The translations under genes were made by a program, and so were the position numbers. This document shows positions 15,308-23,188 of a stretch of DNA of 42,215 nt, piece after piece. The notes under the pieces are model-generated. The model did not search any database, had not been told where the DNA came from, and worked only from the letters and a program-made list of their open reading frames with translations. Positions within the stretch are counted from its first letter, which is position 1; each line of letters opens with the position of its first letter. Source of the DNA: Treponema sp. (lineage in GTDB: Bacteria > Spirochaetota > Spirochaetia > Treponematales > Breznakiellaceae); assembly GCA_009782495.1 (NCBI GenBank), contig WRIX01000005.1, forward strand, positions 1 to 42,215, written 5' to 3'.

Positions 15308-16279
15308 ATGAAGAATTACCGTATCTCAGCAAGAAGACTTTTCAAAAAATTGCCTTTTAAGATAATTTTGGCTGTTTTCGCTTTGATTATTCTCCTCGTG
15401 GTAGTCTTTTTTAGCCGCAAGCCGGTGGTGTTGGTGACAGGTAAGGCTTTTACGGTACTTTACGGTGAAAAAAGAAGCCGGTTTAAACAGATTTCACTTT
15501 CATTAAGGCTTTTTAGGCCTGTAAAAACAATTGCTATTGCCGAAGGAGCAGGGGCGGATCTGGTGACACAGGGGGCATTAAGTCTTTCACGGCAGCCTTT
15601 TGCGGTGTTTTTTCCCTATCGTTACAGAGAAGCTGCATGGCGTTACCAAAATAACCGTCCCGGTTCCCGGGTTGTGGTTCTGGCAGGGCGGAAGGCTCGG
15701 GAAAATGATTACGGATCGGAAAATAACAGTCAGGGCAGTACTGCAATATCAGAGGCAATGTCCGGGTTGCCTCTGTGGATAAATACCGATTCGGAAACCG
15801 ATTTGTACCGTGCCGGAGCCTTGGCAGGTATCTATACACAGCATGAAAAGCAAAACCGTGGAATAGCTCTATTCTATGAAGGGCTCAATTATGAGGAAAA
15901 AGCTGCCTTTGTTGCCGGGCTTGATGACCAGCAATGGGACGGTTCTCCGTCTTATTCCCCGGATTTAACGGAAACAGACCTGAGCTGTGCTGTTATTTTG
16001 GAAAACTTTCGTTTTGGCGAAGAAGGAAAGGCTGGTTCACTGATACTCTTTACATGGATGGATCCCGCTTTGGCTCCCCGGAAGACACTTGCAATTTTTG
16101 ACGACTCCCCCTGGGCTCAGATTAGCCCGGCTATGGATATAATAAAAAAAGGCCGTCATGGTACTTTAATCCCATCCGAAATAACTATATTAAGGGGAGA
16201 CAAAACAAAAAAAGATGTTTATAATGAAATAAACAGGCTAAAAATACTTAAAAAAAGGGTGGAAAACGCTGATAATTAA
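15308..16279 (+). CDS. membrane-anchored hypothetical protein, possibly periplasmic-binding-like
   Basis: Translation from ATG 15308 gives 323 residues; an in-frame ATG at 15272 would add 12, and neither has a clear ribosome-binding site. A basic stretch (RRLFKKLPFK) and one membrane segment (IILAVFALIILLVVVFFS) form an uncleaved anchor; the remaining roughly 280 residues should be periplasmic. LYRAGALAGIYTQHEKQNRG followed by IALFYEGLNYEEKAAF recalls the type 1 periplasmic-binding fold of Med/BMP proteins, but the similarity is weak and no ligand is suggested. It is divergent from fba and ends just before the flaA promoter. Confidence 0.7.
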   Translation: MKNYRISARRLFKKLPFKIILAVFALIILLVVVFFSRKPVVLVTGKAFTVLYGEKRSRFKQISLSLRLFRPVKTIAIAEGAGADLVTQGALSLSRQPFAVFFPYRYREAAWRYQNNRPGSRVVVLAGRKARENDYGSENNSQGSTAISEAMSGLPLWINTDSETDLYRAGALAGIYTQHEKQNRGIALFYEGLNYEEKAAFVAGLDDQQWDGSPSYSPDLTETDLSCAVILENFRFGEEGKAGSLILFTWMDPALAPRKTLAIFDDSPWAQISPAMDIIKKGRHGTLIPSEITILRGDKTKKDVYNEINRLKILKKRVENADN

Positions 16280-16296
16280 AGTAATGCTTAAAAGGT

Positions 16297-16325
16297 TTGA
16301 CAAAAATAAGGGAAAGAATTATAAT
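16297..16325 (+). promoter_or_regulatory. perfect-consensus sigma70 promoter of the flaA pair
   Basis: TTGACA (16297-16302), a 17-bp spacer and TATAAT (16320-16325) match consensus at all 12 hexamer positions. The leader would be about 60 nt and contains a small hairpin at 16354-16372 before AAAGGAG (16378-16384). A vegetative rather than flagellar-sigma promoter is thus indicated. Confidence 0.9.
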
Positions 16326-16392
16326 TTTAGCTGATTTCATTTTTCAGGATTGAAACCAGGGAGTTCCCGGTTACGTTAAAAGGAGTATTGGG

Positions 16393-17229
16393 ATGAAGCA
16401 TAAGAGTTTTATGGTCGTTTGCCTGGTATTGTTGTTGGGTACGGCCTTGGCAGCTTTTGGCCAGGATGCTACGGTAAATCTGGAGTCAAAGGTAATTGAA
16501 AGTTTTAACAGTACGGAAGATGGTTTATATGTATGGCGCAAAGACGCCAGCCGTTTTGCCGTAGGCAAGGATCCTGCGGACAAGGATAATCCTTCCTTCG
16601 CCAATTTTGGGCTGGAAGGCGGCGACTTTTATCCCAAGCTCAGTTTTTTCGATGTTTGGCCGATGGCCCTGTACAGGAATAACCGGGAAGGCAAGGAAAT
16701 CAAGAGTCTGGGTGTTTGGGGCAAATTTAAACGAATGGGGTACAACTGGATAGATATCTATCCCACACTGAAATCCCAGGGTGATGACGCCGAGCCTTAT
16801 GAAATTCCGTTACCAGGTCATATACGGTTTCTGGATGTATGGGCCTGGGGTTCAAATCTTAATTACTACATAGAAGCATACATCAGGGATGAACAGGGAG
16901 TTATCCATACGTTATATCTTGGAAGCCTCTCTTTTCAGGGTTGGAAAAACCTTCGGATAGCGATACCTACTGCCATACCCCAACGCCGCCGCATTATTCT
17001 GGATCCAACATCTGCCTCAATGCTGAGTACGGCAGAAAAAAATTCCATTTACCTGAAATTTGTCAAGTTCCGCATATGGACAACCCCCAGAGAAGAAGTG
17101 GCCAATTTCTACACCTATCTTCATCAGTTGAGGGTTATGACGGATGTCTATGAAAGGATATTTGACGGTGATGAAATGAGCGATCCCGACTGGATCAGAG
17201 AAAACTGGGAAACCGGAAGCGGAAATTAA
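16393..17229 (+). CDS. flaA: flagellar filament outer layer protein FlaA
   Basis: The 278-residue product is a spirochaete FlaA-family sheath protein of the periplasmic flagella. It starts with a cleavable signal peptide (MKHKSFMVVCLVLLLGTALA, cut near AFGQ). Family-like blocks follow: KEIKSLGVWGKFKRMGYNW, HIRFLDVWAWGSNLNYYIEA and SLSFQGWKNLRIAIP near the middle, and an acidic tail. FlaA coats the FlaB core in the periplasm and affects cell helicity. AAAGGAG lies 8 bp before ATG 16393. The strong promoter fits an abundant structural protein. It is the first of two paralogous genes, spaced by 11 bp. Confidence 0.9.
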   Translation: MKHKSFMVVCLVLLLGTALAAFGQDATVNLESKVIESFNSTEDGLYVWRKDASRFAVGKDPADKDNPSFANFGLEGGDFYPKLSFFDVWPMALYRNNREGKEIKSLGVWGKFKRMGYNWIDIYPTLKSQGDDAEPYEIPLPGHIRFLDVWAWGSNLNYYIEAYIRDEQGVIHTLYLGSLSFQGWKNLRIAIPTAIPQRRRIILDPTSASMLSTAEKNSIYLKFVKFRIWTTPREEVANFYTYLHQLRVMTDVYERIFDGDEMSDPDWIRENWETGSGN

Positions 17230-17240
17230 GGAGGCTGCAG

Positions 17241-17960
17241 ATGAAGCGTTTTATTTTATCTTTGTTAATTGTGTCCGTTACGGTTGCCGGTCTTTTTGCC
17301 CAGGAAATCGGTGAACCTGACGCACAACAGCTGGGCATCATGGAAGCCCAGCAAAAACTTAAAGAAATTTCGGTGGATAAATTCGAATACGAAGGATACT
17401 GGAGAGTTTCCATATCTTCCGACGAAGGCTATGGTACGGCCAGGCTCTTTGAAGGCAGTCCTGCCGCCAAAGTTCCCATCAAAGAAGAAGAGGGTCTCAA
17501 TATCCCAGACAAGTATGTATTGGGTGTAAGGATCGATTTTCTCCGCCGCGGAACCAATAGTTTTTTCATTTATCCACAGCGGCCCATCCCCATCGAGGGA
17601 ATATGCAAAACTGTTTCGGTATGGGTAGCAGGCCGTAACTTTAATCACTCGCTTAACCTCCTTCTGGAAGATGCCCTTGGTCGGCATTTTGAACTTTTTA
17701 TAGGTAAACTTAATTTCCAGGGCTGGAAAAAGCTGACCGTTGCAATTCCTCCCCAGGCTCCCGACGGTGTTCATGGTATTGTCCAGCGGAATTACCATTA
17801 TGTTAACCTTATGGGAATCAGGCTTATCGGATTCCGTATTGACTGTGATATGATGGAAGCCTATGGGTCTTATTATGTCTACTTTGACGATCTTCGTGCA
17901 GTAACAGACCTCTTTGCAGAAGATCTTAAAGATGCCGATGATATGAGCGATATGTGGTAA
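17241..17960 (+). CDS. FlaA-like flagellar sheath protein (paralogue)
   Basis: The 239 residues start with a signal peptide (MKRFILSLLIVSVTVAGLFAQ). It shares with the preceding FlaA the blocks ICKTVSVWVAGRNFNHSLNL and KLNFQGWKKLTVAIPP, and the acidic C-terminus ending DDMSDMW parallels DEMSDPDW in FlaA. It is therefore a diverged tandem copy in the same operon, preceded by AAGGAGG. It presumably forms part of the periplasmic filament sheath with its neighbour; which of the two is the main sheath subunit cannot be told. A terminator follows at 18032. Confidence 0.88.
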   Translation: MKRFILSLLIVSVTVAGLFAQEIGEPDAQQLGIMEAQQKLKEISVDKFEYEGYWRVSISSDEGYGTARLFEGSPAAKVPIKEEEGLNIPDKYVLGVRIDFLRRGTNSFFIYPQRPIPIEGICKTVSVWVAGRNFNHSLNLLLEDALGRHFELFIGKLNFQGWKKLTVAIPPQAPDGVHGIVQRNYHYVNLMGIRLIGFRIDCDMMEAYGSYYVYFDDLRAVTDLFAEDLKDADDMSDMW

Positions 17961-18031
17961 GGTATTGAGCCAGAGGTTTTGTTTAGCCCGTAGAAGGCTG
18001 CAAATGCGGTTTTTTTTGTAAGAGATTAATA

Positions 18032-18058
18032 GGGCTGTCTTTGACAGCCCATTTTTTT
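18032..18058 (+). terminator. rho-independent terminator of the flaA operon
   Basis: A perfect 8-bp stem, GGGCTGTC (18032-18039) with GACAGCCC (18043-18050), has a TTT loop and is followed by ATTTTTTT. Confidence 0.96.
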
Positions 18059-18094
18059 AAATTGTTTTTCTTGATAGAATAGGTAAGGATTGCT

Positions 18095-19369
18095 ATGGAA
18101 GAAAAAGAAGAGCAAGTAAGAAAGAGTTACTATTTTACACCGTTGCAGGTTGGTTATATTGCCAATCCTATTGAACCGATTAATATAGCCTCCGACGCCA
18201 AATGGACGCTTGACTTAAAATCGGGAAGGCCGGAAACAGAAGTAATTCCCATTGAACGGCATGGCGCCATTTTAGGTATAGTTCACAAAGAAGATATAAA
18301 TAAAGTGGGTAATTTTAAAGAATCGCTGGTGAACCGTGTTCTGGGTAAAACGGCCGTTCCGTTTATGATGCCGGTACATGAAGTTATTGAAGCTTCATCT
18401 TACATTAATGTGGTACTGGAACGGGGGTTACAAAACATCCGCTGGGACGATCCGGGCTGGTATGTAGTTGAACATAAACATAAATATTACGGCGTTGTAA
18501 ACCTCAGGCAGATGATGGAATATTCGGAAGCAATACAGGCCCGGGATCTGAAACGGGCCGGAGAAATCCAAAAGAATCTGCTTGTCCAGCCTGAATTGCA
18601 GGATGCGCGGTTTGGCTTTATTTCCTACAACCGTATGGCTAATGTTGTCGGAGGTGACTGGCATAAACCGTTAAGAATTAACAAAGACCTGTACCTTTTT
18701 GGCTGCTTTGATGTTGCGGGAAAAAATATTTCCGGTGCTCTGGTTACCATGTCGTTGGGTACCTGTTTTGCTACTTTGGAGATGGTGTCTTACAGGGAAG
18801 GCGCTCAAAGCCTGAGAAAGAGAGATAAACCCGAACAAATTACATCTCTTATTAATTCATTAATCACAAAAGTTAATCCTCCAGATGTTTTTGTAGCCGG
18901 GGCGCTGTTATATGTTAATTTTTCCACTAACATGGTAGAAATACATAATTGCGGTTTGTCTCCGGTAACGGCATTTGTCCCTTCGGACAATATGACGATT
19001 GCCTATAAAACCTATAAGCCAAATCTGCCGCCCCTTGGTTTAGCCGGAGAATTTGTTCCGGATCCGCCTCAAAAAATACGTATAAGCGACGGTTTGCGTA
19101 TTGTTGTTTTTTCGGATGGTCTTTCGGATATGAGTGATATACGCGGGGAACGGTACGGGGACGCAAGGACGATTCAATTTTTGCAAAACCTTCACTACAT
19201 TCCTGCCGATGGGTTTTCTACCTATGTGGACAGGGAAATAGACCTGTGGACTAAAGACACCGCTTTGGCGGATGATGTAACCTTGTTTGAACTGCGGTTT
19301 GGAAACATATTGCCGGATGTTGAACAAATACCGGACAATGATTCAGGGGGTATTAATGGCGAGGGTTGA
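18095..19369 (+). CDS. SpoIIE/RsbU-like PP2C serine phosphatase with N-terminal CBS-like region
   Basis: In this 424-residue protein, residues about 185-405 form a PP2C phosphatase of the RsbU/SpoIIE type. The metal-binding acidic motifs are present: VVGGDWH, LFGCFDVAGKNISGALVTM, VVFSDGLSDM and LADDVTLFEL. The first 150 residues have two repeats ending HGAILGIVHKEDIN and KYYGVVNLRQMMEYSE, which look like degenerate CBS domains that could bind a nucleotide; this is inference. Such enzymes usually dephosphorylate anti-sigma-factor antagonists, but no partner kinase or antagonist is adjacent. Its last 14 bp overlap the start of a sugar ABC ATPase, so the two are translationally coupled. No membrane segment is seen. 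Confidence 0.88.
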   Translation: MEEKEEQVRKSYYFTPLQVGYIANPIEPINIASDAKWTLDLKSGRPETEVIPIERHGAILGIVHKEDINKVGNFKESLVNRVLGKTAVPFMMPVHEVIEASSYINVVLERGLQNIRWDDPGWYVVEHKHKYYGVVNLRQMMEYSEAIQARDLKRAGEIQKNLLVQPELQDARFGFISYNRMANVVGGDWHKPLRINKDLYLFGCFDVAGKNISGALVTMSLGTCFATLEMVSYREGAQSLRKRDKPEQITSLINSLITKVNPPDVFVAGALLYVNFSTNMVEIHNCGLSPVTAFVPSDNMTIAYKTYKPNLPPLGLAGEFVPDPPQKIRISDGLRIVVFSDGLSDMSDIRGERYGDARTIQFLQNLHYIPADGFSTYVDREIDLWTKDTALADDVTLFELRFGNILPDVEQIPDNDSGGINGEG

Positions 19370-20471
19370 ACTAAAAAGTGTTTACAAAACCTATGAGGGC
19401 GGTGTTAAGGCAGTAAACGATGTAAATTTTGTTGTCGAAGACAAGGAATTTGTTGTTTTGGTAGGACCGTCAGGCTGCGGAAAATCAACGACGCTTCGAA
19501 TGATTGCAGGTTTGGAAGATATTACCAAAGGGGAATTGTACATTGACGGAGAATTAATCAATCATATCCCTCCGAAAGACAGAAATATTGCTATGGTTTT
19601 CCAGAACTATGCACTTTATCCGCATATGACGGTGTACGACAACATGGCTTTCGGCCTTCAAATGCGGAAAGTTGAAAAACAGGAAATTTACCGCCGGGTT
19701 CAGGGAGTATCAAAAATCCTTGATGTTGCACAGTATTTACATCGTAAATCTACGGCGCTTTCGGGCGGTCAGCGTCAGAGAGTTGCGGTTGGGCGGTCCA
19801 TAGTACGGAGTCCCAAAGTATTTCTTTTCGACGAACCGTTGTCCAATTTGGATGCAAAACTCCGCGTACAAATGAGAACGGAACTGTCAAATCTTCATAT
19901 CCGGCTTGATGCCACAATGATCTATGTTACTCATGATCAGGTTGAAGCAATGACTATGGCCAATAAAATTATTGTTATGAAAGACGGAGTAATTCAGCAA
20001 ATCGGACCTCCGCTGGATCTGTATGATTATCCGGAAAATAAATTTGTTGCCGGTTTTTTGGGTTCCCCGCCCATGAATTTTCTTGATGTCACGGTAATTG
20101 AAAAAAACGGAAAACCCGTTCTGCATAATGTTTCTTTTGAGTTAATACCTTCGCCGGAGCATGTTCGCGATTTGCAGAACTATATCGGCAGGGAAATTAT
20201 CTTTGGAATTCGTCCGGAGGACTTGGTTTTTTCAAAACGGCCTCAATTGGACAATAACATCGGCGCTAAAATTACCCTGATAGAGCCTTTGGGAGCGGAA
20301 ACCCATCTTTGGCTTACTACAACAACGCAACCGCTTCTGGCCAAGGCAACGTTCCGTTACGATTTTAGAATTGGCAATACGATTAATCTGGCTCCTAATA
20401 TGAGCAGGGCGCGGTATTTTAACAAAGAAACGGAATATTCTCTGCTGGACTATACTGATTTGAAAGAATAG
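19356..20471 (+). CDS. ABC transporter ATP-binding protein, MsmX/UgpC/MalK type
   Basis: The 371-residue product has all ATPase motifs: Walker A GPSGCGKSTT at 37-46, Q-loop VFQNYALYPHM, signature LSGGQRQRVAVGRS, Walker B VFLFDEPLSNLD and H-loop YVTHDQVEAM. A C-terminal MalK-like OB domain (FGIRPEDL) follows. This subclass energises family 1 carbohydrate importers and is often shared by several. ATG 19356 is chosen because AGGGGG (19345-19350) lies 5 bp upstream and the family starts MARVELKSV; a longer upstream frame exists. No permease is adjacent, and the complete importer at 1396-4543 lacks an ATPase, so I infer that this gene serves it. Confidence 0.95.
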   Translation: MARVELKSVYKTYEGGVKAVNDVNFVVEDKEFVVLVGPSGCGKSTTLRMIAGLEDITKGELYIDGELINHIPPKDRNIAMVFQNYALYPHMTVYDNMAFGLQMRKVEKQEIYRRVQGVSKILDVAQYLHRKSTALSGGQRQRVAVGRSIVRSPKVFLFDEPLSNLDAKLRVQMRTELSNLHIRLDATMIYVTHDQVEAMTMANKIIVMKDGVIQQIGPPLDLYDYPENKFVAGFLGSPPMNFLDVTVIEKNGKPVLHNVSFELIPSPEHVRDLQNYIGREIIFGIRPEDLVFSKRPQLDNNIGAKITLIEPLGAETHLWLTTTTQPLLAKATFRYDFRIGNTINLAPNMSRARYFNKETEYSLLDYTDLKE

Positions 20472-20474
20472 TTG

Positions 20475-20511
20475 AGCTTGTTCCAAAACTCCGTTAGTTT
20501 CGGAACAAGCT
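20475..20511. terminator. strong hairpin between convergent genes, possible bidirectional terminator
   Basis: AGCTTGTTCC (20475-20484) pairs perfectly with GGAACAAGCT (20502-20511); after a one-base mismatch, AAACT (20486-20490) pairs with AGTTT (20496-20500) around a 5-nt loop. It starts 4 bp after the ATPase stop and lies 15 bp from the stop of the converging gene. There is no T-run, so termination is likely but not certain. Confidence 0.65.
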
Positions 20512-20525
20512 ATTGGTTTGTGCTT

Positions 20526-21209
20526 TCAAATTATGTGATATACCCAGCTTCTTCCCTGCTTATGGGTTTTTTTCAAAAAACCGGCTTTTTCCAGGGTATA
20601 AATGCTTTTTCTTACCTTGTCAGGGCTTATATTGACTGTCTCGGCCAGGGTTTTTACAGAAAATTCGTTTTCCAGAGGCATAAAATGTTTCAGCCAGGCA
20701 GCTTTTTTCTTTAATACTATACCTTCCCTGTGATTTTCGAGGATTCTGTCTTCAATGCTCACTCCCTTTCTCCGCCGGGCGCCTTTACCGTCGTTCCGCC
20801 GGCGTTCTATTGCGTCCACGCAGATTATTTCTATGGTTAGATTCTTTAGCCTGAGAAACTCCGGAACATATACAAGTTCATCAAAAATATCCCAAATAGT
20901 TCCTTTTTTGGGGCTTTTTTTTCTGCGAAGGAGCTGGCCTTCAGAGTCGTACAACTCTATGGTTTTATTTGCAATTACCGGATATATAACCCGCACTTTA
21001 CCGCTTTTTGCCAGGGCGGGGATCTTTTTTCTCAGGGCGCTAAAATGGCTTGTTTGTATCTCAATAACCTCTCCGTTTGCTCCGATAGCGTCACAGACAT
21101 AACCGGCCTTTATTGTTTCGGTGTTTTCCGGTTTTGCATAGAAATATTTCAGCGAACGGTGGAGGCTGCTTTCGTTTTTAGTGCCAATACTATGCTCAGA
21201 AACGATCAT
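20526..21209 (-). CDS. DUF8091-like protein: PD-(D/E)XK-like domain plus winged helix
   Basis: In this 227-residue protein, residues 1-90 carry ESSLHRSLKYFYA, GYVCDAIG and EVIEIQTSHFSAL. The spaced Asp and ExQ resemble the active site of PD-(D/E)XK nucleases. The middle has RVIYPVIANKTIELYD and RRKKSPKKGTIWDIF, and the last 60 residues (VKTLAETVNISPDKVRKSIYTLEKAGFL) form a winged helix. I recall the same architecture in DUF8091-type proteins from other phyla; the function is unproven. GGAAGGA precedes the ATG. Its first 14 bp overlap the upstream small gene, so the two form one operon, divergent from mraZ. Confidence 0.72.
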   Translation of the reverse strand: MIVSEHSIGTKNESSLHRSLKYFYAKPENTETIKAGYVCDAIGANGEVIEIQTSHFSALRKKIPALAKSGKVRVIYPVIANKTIELYDSEGQLLRRKKSPKKGTIWDIFDELVYVPEFLRLKNLTIEIICVDAIERRRNDGKGARRRKGVSIEDRILENHREGIVLKKKAAWLKHFMPLENEFSVKTLAETVNISPDKVRKSIYTLEKAGFLKKTHKQGRSWVYHII

Positions 21210-21468
21210 TTATCACGGTCCTTCCGCTTTTTACAAAAGGCAGCAACTCTTCGGCGCTCATTAATTCCAAATAATGGAAGGTTTCGTTGCTCCCTTTGTT
21301 TTCGTTGGTTTTTATCCGCGCAACCCGAAAAACGATCATTTTGTTGGTTGGGAGGGGCAGGGAGAGGACATTCCCGTTCATGTCCACGAGTGTATTGAAA
21401 GGCAGGCGGCCGGGCACTTCCTGGACATCACCTTCGGGAAAAACAATGAAAAACTCTTCGATAAACAT
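21196..21468 (-). CDS. hypothetical protein, 90 aa, paired with the nuclease-like gene
   Basis: I do not recognise the family. From ATG 21468 the product reads MFIEEFFIVFPEGDVQEVPG, then a mixed alpha/beta sequence including MIVFRVARIKTNENKG and LELMSAEELLPFV, with no signal peptide or membrane span. A longer reading from TTG 21555 is open, but a promoter-like TTGTCC, 17 bp, TATGGT (with TGG extension) lies inside that extra part, favouring the shorter start. It overlaps the downstream gene by 14 bp, suggesting the two products act together. Confidence 0.6.
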   Translation of the reverse strand: MFIEEFFIVFPEGDVQEVPGRLPFNTLVDMNGNVLSLPLPTNKMIVFRVARIKTNENKGSNETFHYLELMSAEELLPFVKSGRTVINDRF

Positions 21469-21642
21469 TCTTATTCCAAAGGTAAAAAATATGGTTTTAC
21501 CATACCAGAGCAACCGAAATTGGACAATTGGTTCTTTTGTATGTTTTTTCGGCAAACCCTAAATATTTGTTAAGCTATTTTTACAAAAACTTTCTTTTTT
21601 TTCTTTTTTTTCTATAAAAACCCATTGCAATAGAAGAAAAAA

Positions 21643-21706
21643 TGGGAAATAGTGGTATGATAATGAGTTTTTTCCCAAGAAATGGGAAGTAATGGGGTAT
21701 CAGGGA
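21643..21706 (+). promoter_or_regulatory. candidate MraZ operator repeats and mraZ promoter
   Basis: TGGGN repeats occur with a 10-bp period: TGGGA (21643-21647) and TGGTA (21653-21657), then TGGGA (21683-21687), TGGGG (21693-21697) and an imperfect AGGGA (21702-21706). MraZ of E. coli binds TGGGN direct repeats separated by 5 bp upstream of its own gene. The TGG of the second repeat is also the extended part of a -10, TATGAT at 21656-21661. Confidence 0.65.
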
Positions 21707-21725
21707 ATAATCCTTGAAAATAGAT

Positions 21726-22193
21726 ATGGCGCTGTTAAAGGGTGAATATCAGGCGACTCTTGATGAGAAAGGGAGAGTGAGCATACCCGCCCGGTTCAGG
21801 GAAGGGATACCGGAAAATGTGCTGGTTTTAACCAAAAGTATGTTTGAAGCTTGTATTTGGGCTTTTACTCCGGAAAACCATGAAAAATTTACCGAAAGTC
21901 TCCGGAATTTCTGGAGCGCCAATGCCAATATGCCCATGACGCTCAGGCAAAAAGATATGTTTGATCACAGGGTAAGCTTTTCTGCCGGCGAGGTGGAGAT
22001 AGACAAGACCGGACGTATAATGATCCCCTCGAAATTCCGGGATCATGCAGGGCTTACAAGGGATTGCGTAGTAACGAGCGATGGTGTCCGTATAGAAATA
22101 TGGGATGCTAACCGCCATGCGGAATATGAACAGAGGGTAGAGGAACAATTTGAGGCAGTTGTGGAAAAAATGGGACTTTTGAATTTGTATTAA
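21726..22193 (+). CDS. mraZ: transcriptional regulator / division-cluster protein MraZ
   Basis: The 155-residue product has the two tandem SpoVT/AbrB-like halves of MraZ: GEYQATLDEKGRVSIPARFRE at the start and GEVEIDKTGRIMIPSKFRDHA in the second half, each with the DxxGR DNA-binding signature. MraZ forms rings, binds TGGGN repeats and regulates the division cluster. ATG 21726 fits the family length; TTG 21714 adds 4 residues and has AGGGA 7 bp upstream, so it cannot be excluded. It is first in the dcw cluster, divergent from the nuclease-like pair, with candidate operator repeats just before it. Confidence 0.95.
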   Translation: MALLKGEYQATLDEKGRVSIPARFREGIPENVLVLTKSMFEACIWAFTPENHEKFTESLRNFWSANANMPMTLRQKDMFDHRVSFSAGEVEIDKTGRIMIPSKFRDHAGLTRDCVVTSDGVRIEIWDANRHAEYEQRVEEQFEAVVEKMGLLNLY

Positions 22194-22237
22194 TTTGTTT
22201 GTCTGATTGAAAATAGCAGAGAAGAGGAGGGGAGGGT

Positions 22238-23188
22238 ATGGAAGTAATCCATACTCCGGTATTACTGGAAGAGGCAATACAATACCTGGCGCCCAGAACC
22301 CCGGGTGAACTCATGATAGACGCAACCTTGGGTGAAGGGGGTCATAGCGCAGCATTTTTGGAACGTTTTCCGGCCCTCCGTATAGCTGGTGTAGATGCCG
22401 ATCCGGAAATTCAGGTTAGGGCCAGAGAACGGCTCTCTCCCTTTGGAACGAGGATAGGTTTCTACAATCGATGGGCAGATGAATTCTTTTCCGATTATCC
22501 CGTCGAACTTCCCTTGCCTGATACTATTCTCTTTGATCTGGGAATAAGTCTTTTCCATTATGAAGGATCGGGACGGGGTTTTAGTTTTATGCGCGATGAA
22601 TACCTTGATATGCGTCTTGATGTTTCCAGGGGAAAGACGGCGGCGGATCTGATTGCAGGCCTGCCGGAAAAAGATTTTGCTGACTTGCTGTACAATAATG
22701 CCGGAGAACGTTATTCCCGCCGTATAGCCGCTGCGGTCAAGGCAGCAAAAAGACAGGGAACAATTACCAGTACTGCAGCTCTTGCGGAACTTGTTGCTGA
22801 TTCCGTCCCGGTATCTTATCGCCGCGGCCCTATACATCCGGCAACCCGTACCTTTCAGGCTTTACGTATGGCCGTAAATAATGAGGTTGAAAGTCTCCCT
22901 TGCATACTGGAAAAAGCCCTGAAAAAGTTAAAAACAGGGGGCCGGATGGGGGTAATAAGTTTTCATTCAGGTGAGGACCGGAAAGTAAAGAATTTTTTCA
23001 GGGAAATGAGCAGGGACTGTACCGGTCAGCCGGATACGCCGATATCTAGATCTGTAGGGATCTGTTCTGTAAAAATTCTTACCCGTAAACCCATTTCGGC
23101 CGGGAATGAAGAATGCAGAAAAAATCCCCCTTCCCGGAGTGCAAAATTCCGGGTGGTAGAAAAAACCGGTACCGGGGTAGCATCATGA
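22238..23188 (+). CDS. rsmH: 16S rRNA (cytosine1402-N4)-methyltransferase RsmH
   Basis: A 316-residue SAM-dependent methyltransferase of normal length. Motifs are HTPVLLEEAI, the SAM-binding MIDATLGEGGHSAAFL, GVDADPE, DLGIS, GFSFMRDEYLDMRLD, HPATRTFQALRMAVNNE and GVISFHSGEDRKVK. It methylates C1402 in the 16S rRNA decoding centre. A purine-rich GGAGGGGAGGG precedes ATG 22238. It is the second dcw gene, 44 bp after mraZ, and its stop overlaps the ATG of ftsL by 4 bp (ATGA). Confidence 0.97.
   Translation: MEVIHTPVLLEEAIQYLAPRTPGELMIDATLGEGGHSAAFLERFPALRIAGVDADPEIQVRARERLSPFGTRIGFYNRWADEFFSDYPVELPLPDTILFDLGISLFHYEGSGRGFSFMRDEYLDMRLDVSRGKTAADLIAGLPEKDFADLLYNNAGERYSRRIAAAVKAAKRQGTITSTAALAELVADSVPVSYRRGPIHPATRTFQALRMAVNNEVESLPCILEKALKKLKTGGRMGVISFHSGEDRKVKNFFREMSRDCTGQPDTPISRSVGICSVKILTRKPISAGNEECRKNPPSRSAKFRVVEKTGTGVAS

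Noticed and set aside
21590-21616. T-rich tract upstream of mraZ as a terminator
   Set aside because: No stem precedes it in either orientation; it is more likely an AT-rich promoter region.
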